Source: an uncultured Christensenellaceae bacterium
GTDB taxonomy: Bacteria > Bacillota > Clostridia > Christensenellales > Borkfalkiaceae
Reading direction: 5' to 3'
Length of the DNA: 64,000 nucleotides
Assembly (NCBI GenBank): GCA_910586985.1
Contig: CAJUKK010000007.1
Location: forward strand, 82,782-146,781
The notes beneath the pieces are model-generated. The model saw only the letters and a program-made list of their open reading frames with translations, was not told the DNA's origin and searched no databases. The translations under genes were made by a program, and so were the position numbers. Positions 60,094-64,000 of the stretch are shown here, piece by piece (position 1 is the first letter of the stretch; every line of letters begins with the position of its first letter).

Positions 60094-60531
60094 CTATTTA
60101 TGATATTCCGCGCCTGCGTTGATCATAAACGCGCGATAAACCTGTTCCAATAGAATAACGCGCATCATCTGATGAGGGAACGTCATTTTCGAAAAAGATA
60201 AAAGCTCGTTCGCCGCCGCCTTCACGCTTTGATCGAGTCCGCACGAGGATCCGATAACAAAAGTTATTTCTTCGCCGCGATCGGCAAGCGCTCTAAGTTT
60301 TTGCGCTAATTCCTCCGAAGAACGCCCGTTCCCTTCCACAGCGAGCACAAACACATATCCGCGCACAAAGCGCAAAATATCTGCCGCCTCGTCCTTCAAA
60401 GAAACCCTCTCGGCAAGCTCCTTAATCTCTATTTTACAAAAACGGGAAAGCCTCTTTGCGTACTCCTCCACCGCGGCGCGCCAATAGCTTTCTTTTAATT
60501 TTCCTACAACAACAAAATTAACTTTTAACAT
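60094..60531 (-). CDS. rlmH: 23S rRNA (pseudouridine(1915)-N3)-methyltransferase RlmH
   Basis: A 145-residue SPOUT methyltransferase. The start at 60531 (MLKVNFVVVGKLKE) is the family N-terminus and lies one base past the preceding stop. The knot contains FVIGSSCGLDQSVK and the C-terminus MTFPHQMMRVILLEQVYRAF is the RlmH signature. It modifies helix 69 of 23S rRNA. It is followed by the M14 peptidase. Confidence 0.95.
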   Translation of the reverse strand: MLKVNFVVVGKLKESYWRAAVEEYAKRLSRFCKIEIKELAERVSLKDEAADILRFVRGYVFVLAVEGNGRSSEELAQKLRALADRGEEITFVIGSSCGLDQSVKAAANELLSFSKMTFPHQMMRVILLEQVYRAFMINAGAEYHK

Positions 60532-60532
60532 A

Positions 60533-61465
60533 TCAACCGCTAAATCCCGATACAAGAACGGTTATCCACTGCACCGCACATACTACCATGCCGATTGCCG
60601 CAAACAATAAGAAACGCTTTATTCCGAATAGTTTACCGCGATCTTTTCCGCGCCCGTCAAAAAACACGAGAAACGTAAGCGCGCCCGCGAGACATATCCC
60701 CGAAACGACGTAAAATGCAACTCCGCCAAAAGAATCCAATCCGCATGCCGATAAAATGAGGACGACGGCGTTATTTAAAAAATGCGACAACACCGTTGGC
60801 AACATACTCCCGCTACGGACGGCAATAAGCGCAAAACACGCTCCGCAAAAAAATTGATAAAGCGTCTGCACGGGATTCTGATGGAAGAGCGAAAAAAGCG
60901 CGCCGGAAATAAGCACGATCCCCGCCGTACCCCAACCGCTATCCTTCATTGTTTTTAAAAGAATACCGCGAAACAGCGTCTCTTCAAAAATGGCTGGCAA
61001 AACGGCAATCACCAGTATCGCAAGTACAATCCAACCGCCCGACAGATCAGGAAGTTTAACCGTATATTTTTCTGCATCGTAACCCAGCCCTGCCAGCCAA
61101 TCGACAAAAAACGTATTTAACCCCGACAGTGAAAACAGTCCGAACTGAAGCACAACCGCAACGGCAAAATAGTACCATTTACACCGTGTGAGACAGACGG
61201 GTTTTATCCCCGTTTTAGTCTTTTTAAAGAAAAAAAATGCGGCTAAACAAAAACAGCATTGCGGCACCAAAAAGCAAACATACCGATACCACTGTGAATT
61301 TTCGTACCCGTCGCCGGCAATACCGCCGCCGATTATGACGACGAAAAAGGATAAAACGACGGGGAGTACACAAGCGAGCGAAAAGGTAAACCCTGCATCC
61401 TGCAATGCCGAATGAGGAGGCAGACTCCTCATTCCGTCCGATTGTTGTTCGTTTACTGATTGCAT
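60533..61465 (-). CDS. CPBP family intramembrane glutamic endopeptidase
   Basis: A 310-residue multi-span membrane protein (about eight spans). The catalytic motif EETLFRG (residues about 167-173) and the two downstream motifs, FHQNPVQTLYQFFCG and SHFLNN, define the CPBP/CAAX protease group. The start at 61465 has no Shine-Dalgarno; a perfect promoter ends six bases upstream, so translation is probably leaderless. The frame extends upstream only through AT-rich non-homologous sequence. Confidence 0.9.
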   Translation of the reverse strand: MQSVNEQQSDGMRSLPPHSALQDAGFTFSLACVLPVVLSFFVVIIGGGIAGDGYENSQWYRYVCFLVPQCCFCLAAFFFFKKTKTGIKPVCLTRCKWYYFAVAVVLQFGLFSLSGLNTFFVDWLAGLGYDAEKYTVKLPDLSGGWIVLAILVIAVLPAIFEETLFRGILLKTMKDSGWGTAGIVLISGALFSLFHQNPVQTLYQFFCGACFALIAVRSGSMLPTVLSHFLNNAVVLILSACGLDSFGGVAFYVVSGICLAGALTFLVFFDGRGKDRGKLFGIKRFLLFAAIGMVVCAVQWITVLVSGFSG

Positions 61466-61471
61466 ATTTGT

Positions 61472-61500
61472 ATTATACAGGAAAAAGGAAAGAAATTCAA
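61472..61500 (-). promoter_or_regulatory. Promoter giving a leaderless CPBP protease transcript
   Basis: On the minus strand TTGAAT (61495-61500), a 17-base spacer and TATAAT (61472-61477), then six bases to the ATG at 61465. The transcription start would coincide with the ATG. Back-to-back with the fumarase promoter. Confidence 0.8.
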
Positions 61501-61509
61501 ATAAAAACC

Positions 61510-61537
61510 TTGCCTTTTTATAAATTTGTTTTATAAT
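61510..61537 (+). promoter_or_regulatory. Promoter of the fumarate hydratase genes
   Basis: TTGCCT (61510-61515), a 16-base spacer and TATAAT (61532-61537), 40 bases before the ATG. Confidence 0.7.
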
Positions 61538-61577
61538 AGTATAGTAATATTCTACACCAATCAAACGGAGAATTTAT

Positions 61578-62417
61578 ATGAAAACCGTCTCCACACAAAC
61601 CATTAGCGATTGCGTATACCGCCTTGCTCTAAAAGCCAGCGGGACGCTGACGGATTCCTGCCGTACCGCATTACAGGATTCGGAACAAAAAGAGACGGGC
61701 GCGGCGCGCTTTGCGCTTGCCACCGTGCTCGAAAACGAAAAATGCGCGATCGCCGAACAAATGCCCGTCTGTCAGGACACGGGAATGTGCGTGGTGCTTT
61801 TAGAAATCGGACAAGAAGTACATTTAACAGGCGCACCGCTGAAAGATGCAGTAGATGACGGCGTGCGCCGCGCATACCGCGACGGACTCTTCCGTAAGAG
61901 CATATGCGACCCGCTTACCCGTATAAATACCGGCGACAACACGCCTGCCCACCTGCATACAGAAATTGTTAAGGGAGATAAAATCTCCGTAACCGTTCTT
62001 CCCAAAGGATTCGGCAGCGAAAACATGAGCAAACTCTACATGCTAACCCCTGCGGAAGGCAAAACGGGGATTGTAAACGCTATCGTCGATACCGTGCGCA
62101 TAGCAGGTTCACGCCCTTGTCCTCCCGTTTATGTGGGCGTAGGAATCGGAGGCGCGTTTGACTCCTGCGCATTCCTTGCCAAAAAAGCGCTCACCCGCGA
62201 AGTCGGTAGCAGAAACCACCGAAAAGACGTGGCAGAGATCGAATTGGAAGCGCTTGAAAAAATCAACGCGCTCGAAATCGGAGCACAGGGATTCGGCGGC
62301 AAAACGACCGCTATCGGCGTTTCGTGCGAAATTGCCCCCACGCATATTGCGGGATTACCCGTCGCAGTCAATATTCAATGCCACTGCGTGCGTTGCGAAA
62401 AGGAGATACTGTTATGA
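61578..62417 (+). CDS. Fumarate hydratase, class I alpha subunit
   Basis: A 279-residue alpha subunit of the oxygen-sensitive 4Fe-4S fumarase that interconverts fumarate and malate. Cluster and active-site segments are MPVCQDTGMCVV (Cys about 61), GFGSENMSKLYML and CPPVYVGVGIGG; the C-terminus ends NIQCHCVRCEKEILL. Two-subunit class I fumarases are typical of anaerobes. Its stop overlaps the beta subunit start by four bases. Confidence 0.94.
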   Translation: MKTVSTQTISDCVYRLALKASGTLTDSCRTALQDSEQKETGAARFALATVLENEKCAIAEQMPVCQDTGMCVVLLEIGQEVHLTGAPLKDAVDDGVRRAYRDGLFRKSICDPLTRINTGDNTPAHLHTEIVKGDKISVTVLPKGFGSENMSKLYMLTPAEGKTGIVNAIVDTVRIAGSRPCPPVYVGVGIGGAFDSCAFLAKKALTREVGSRNHRKDVAEIELEALEKINALEIGAQGFGGKTTAIGVSCEIAPTHIAGLPVAVNIQCHCVRCEKEILL

Positions 62418-62947
62418 AAATGCTGAAACTTCCCCTTTCAGAAGAAGAAATTTCCCAATTGCATGCAGGTGATTCGGTAATGCTATCAGGTACGATTTAC
62501 ACCGCGCGCGACTGTGCGCACAAAAGACTTTTCGACCTGCTCGATAAAAACGAACAGCTACCCTTTGATTTAAACGGCGCGCTTATCTACTATGCGGGGC
62601 CTTGCCCCGCTCCCAAGGGAAAGGCTTGCGGTAGCTGCGGTCCGACGACATCCGCAAGAATGAATTCGTTTGCCCCCCGCTTGCTCGATGCGGGACTCGG
62701 CGGCATGATCGGCAAAGGAGAAATGAGCCGTGAGACCGTAGAATCAATCAAACGAAATAAAAAAGTCTACTTTGCGGCGATCGGGGGTGCGGGCGCAATT
62801 TACGGAAACGCTGTAAAAAAAAGCGATTGTATCGCCTTTCCCGAGCTTTTAAGCGAAGCAATTCATCAATTGCAAGTAGAAAACTTTCCTCTCGTAGTCG
62901 CCATTGACTGTTACGGAAAAAGCATTTACGAAAACGACAAAAATTGA
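62414..62947 (+). CDS. Fumarate hydratase, class I beta subunit
   Basis: A 177-residue beta subunit; the start at 62414 (MKMLKLPLSEEE) has AAGGAGATA upstream inside the alpha gene. Family motifs are DCAHKRLFDLL, YYAGPCPAPKGKACGSCGPTTSARM (parts given) and KGEMSRETVESIKRNKKVYF. It completes the active site with the alpha subunit. Confidence 0.94.
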   Translation: MKMLKLPLSEEEISQLHAGDSVMLSGTIYTARDCAHKRLFDLLDKNEQLPFDLNGALIYYAGPCPAPKGKACGSCGPTTSARMNSFAPRLLDAGLGGMIGKGEMSRETVESIKRNKKVYFAAIGGAGAIYGNAVKKSDCIAFPELLSEAIHQLQVENFPLVVAIDCYGKSIYENDKN

Positions 62948-62962
62948 TTGTTTGAGAAACGT

Positions 62963-62991
62963 TTGACATTTTTGTAAAATTGGTATAATAT
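62963..62991 (+). promoter_or_regulatory. ssrA: Promoter of tmRNA
   Basis: TTGACA (62963-62968), a 17-base spacer and TAATAT (62986-62991), with an overlapping TATAAT at 15-base spacing. It lies 18 bases before the mature tmRNA 5' end. Confidence 0.8.
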
Positions 62992-63009
62992 AATAAGGCG
63001 GTTGCAAAC

Positions 63010-63393
63010 GGGCCTGTTTCGGATTCGATTGCAAGCGGAAAGTGCTCGGACGCACGTCGGAGGCTCGGCTCCGTAAAAACGGACAAATTTTAAATGCTGA
63101 TAATAAAAGCAGAAGATCTGTCGCTTCGCGTGCAAACCGCCGCGTAGCGCTTGCGGCTTAACGTATTAAGCTCCGTCCTCTTTCAGAATCCTACGACTGA
63201 AAGTTGGGCGTTAATCAAGTAGGGAACGTCTTACAGCGGCTTGTCTCCCCCGCTGCGAGATGTATTTCGGGGACGTGCTTGCAACACAGTTTGTCTGCGA
63301 ACTGCGTGCAGGCGAGATTAATCACAGACTAAGCGTGTAGTGTCCGCATTTGAACCTTGTAAGACCGCAGTTCAATTCTGCGCAGGTCCACCA
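63010..63393 (+). ncRNA. ssrA: tmRNA (transfer-messenger RNA)
   Basis: A 384-base tmRNA. The 5' GGGCCTG pairs with the 3' CAGGTCC before ACCA; the T-arm (CCGCAG TTCAATT CTGCG) precedes it. The tag reading frame starts at GCT 63096 and ends TAA at 63159-63161, encoding a 21-residue tag beginning ADNKSRR and ending RRVALAA, the hydrophobic degron recognised by ClpXP-type proteases. It rescues stalled ribosomes together with SmpB. Confidence 0.95.
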
Positions 63394-63446
63394 ATGCCGC
63401 AATATCGCGGCAAAAATTTAATAGGTGCGGAAAATCCGCACGATAT

Positions 63447-63522
63447 GGGGTTATGGCGCAGTTGGTAGCGCGTCTGAATGGCATTCAGAAGGTCGTCGGT
63501 TCGAACCCGATTAGCTCCACCA
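63447..63522 (+). tRNA. tRNA-Ala(GGC)
   Basis: A 76-base tRNA with encoded CCA, 53 bases after tmRNA. The acceptor GGGGTTA pairs with TAGCTCC (G-U pairs included); the anticodon stem TCTGA/TCAGA encloses ATGGCAT, anticodon GGC; the T-loop is TTCGAAC. Probably co-transcribed with tmRNA. Confidence 0.95.
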
Positions 63523-63523
63523 T

Positions 63524-63562
63524 ATAACGCCCGATAAGTTTCTCTTTCTTATCGGGCGTTAT
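63524..63562. terminator. Terminator after tRNA-Ala
   Basis: A perfect 15-bp stem (ATAACGCCCGATAAG / CTTATCGGGCGTTAT) with loop TTTCTCTTT starts two bases after the tRNA CCA. No long U-run follows, but the stem is strong. Confidence 0.7.
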
Positions 63563-63614
63563 CATTCAAATATATTTTAGAAATATTCGGATTATTTAAA
63601 AAGGAATTTTTGAG

Positions 63615-63914
63615 ATGAGACATCCTTTCTTTTTTAACGGCGGTGAAGAATTGACTACAATGGGCGCTACGTGGTTTGTTTCTTACAGCTGGTACGACCA
63701 TATTGATAAGTCGCATAAAAATTGGCGCAATGTGTCAACTTTCAACAACAGAATATCCGTGTACCGCCGTACAATATCATATCACAGCTATTGGTTAAAT
63801 CAGATCATAAAAATGAAATTATGTAATTTGGAAAAAAACACGATCGGATTAAAAGGCTCTCAAATAATTGAAATGGCAAATACATTGCTCAAAAAAATTT
63901 CCGTTTCATCGTAA
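63615..63914 (+). CDS. Small hypothetical protein
   Basis: A 99-residue basic protein rich in aromatic residues (WFVSYSWYDH, NWRNVSTF, YHSYWLNQII). An AAGGAA site lies nine bases before the ATG; a second in-frame ATG at 63660 is possible. No family is recognised and there is no membrane segment. It stands alone between a tRNA terminator and a hairpin pair at the window end, so it may be a remnant or a small accessory gene. Confidence 0.4.
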   Translation: MRHPFFFNGGEELTTMGATWFVSYSWYDHIDKSHKNWRNVSTFNNRISVYRRTISYHSYWLNQIIKMKLCNLEKNTIGLKGSQIIEMANTLLKKISVSS

Positions 63915-63957
63915 AAGGATACTACGTACAAACAAAGCCGTTTTTAAAAATAATAAT

Positions 63958-63999
63958 CCACCCGCATAGCGGGTGGTATTTCATTTTCGGGCATAGCCC
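63958..63999. repeat. Twin hairpins at the window end
   Basis: Two short inverted repeats with identical ATA loops follow each other: CCACCCGC/GCGGGTGG (63958-63976) and GGGC/GCCC (63989-63999), separated by an AT-rich spacer. Such paired hairpins occur at the ends of IS200/IS605-type elements and in REP-like intergenic repeats. The rest lies beyond the window, so identity is open. Confidence 0.45.
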
Positions 64000-64000
64000 T

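Overview
The window looks like a chromosomal segment of a Gram-positive anaerobe of the Clostridia (Bacillota), most likely an uncultured gut lineage. The evidence is the dnaX-ybaB-recR neighbourhood with Mini-RNase III and SigH-type sigma genes, heterodimeric class I (Fe-S) fumarate hydratase, a TM1266-type regulator, LplABC-type sugar ABC importers, lipobox lipoproteins, GGAGG ribosome binding sites and a tmRNA tag ending in ALAA. A Christensenellales-like host is possible but I cannot prove it. Most genes are on the minus strand.

Layout. 1-0.8 kb: three translationally coupled small genes, two with helix-turn-helix character, probably the edge of a mobile element. 0.9-9.8 kb (minus): sugar operon with an InlB-B-repeat lipoprotein, solute-binding lipoprotein, two LplB/LplC permeases, NagB, ROK kinase and PIG-L deacetylase; I read it as amino-sugar uptake with deacetylation before phosphorylation (no NagA). 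9.9-19.5 kb: carbohydrate genes around an AraC regulator: esterase, NAT_N/GNAT_C acyltransferase and GH3 on minus; GH39, DUF4091 and a membrane esterase on plus. 19.6-21.3 kb: Ku and ATP-dependent ligase (NHEJ). 21.3-25.3 kb: accessory small genes, then a catalytically dead resolvase-domain protein coupled to a large serine recombinase whose stop codon lies inside an antisense tRNA-Leu(AAG). 25.3-31.1 kb: lytic transglycosylase, coaE, polA, tRNA-Leu(CAA), a choloylglycine-hydrolase-family protein and a divergent UppS. 31.1-34.9 kb: a strikingly AT-rich island with a KilA-N gene and a PD-(D/E)xK nuclease fused to a STAND NTPase (an Avs-like candidate defence cassette), followed by a hairpin array and bounded by tRNA-Leu(UAG)/tRNA-Val. 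35.3-40.7 kb (minus): housekeeping genes mrnC-rlmB-sigH-like-dnaX-ybaB-recR-gpsA. 40.8-46.9 kb: antiporter, aldo-keto reductase, a GNAT pseudogene, MBL hydrolase and UDP-sugar pyrophosphorylase. 47-53 kb (minus): araB-araD-araA-GH36 behind a promoter with a near-perfect palindromic operator. 53.1-57.7 kb: membrane protein with a ribosomal L15-like tail, and a TM1266 + SsuABC/THI5-type ABC operon with an attenuator-like leader. 57.8-62.9 kb: GNAT, Hsp20, tadA, M14 peptidase, rlmH, CPBP protease and fumarate hydratase. 63-64 kb: tmRNA, tRNA-Ala and an orphan small gene.

The best candidate for an undescribed system is the KilA-N + Mrr-like nuclease-STAND pair (31.47-34.73 kb) with its 3' hairpin array. 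Next are the dead/live serine recombinase pair on tRNA-Leu(AAG) and the TM1266-ABC leader hairpin, which overlaps both a U-run and the ribosome binding site. All functions are inferred from sequence motifs read by eye; no database search was run.
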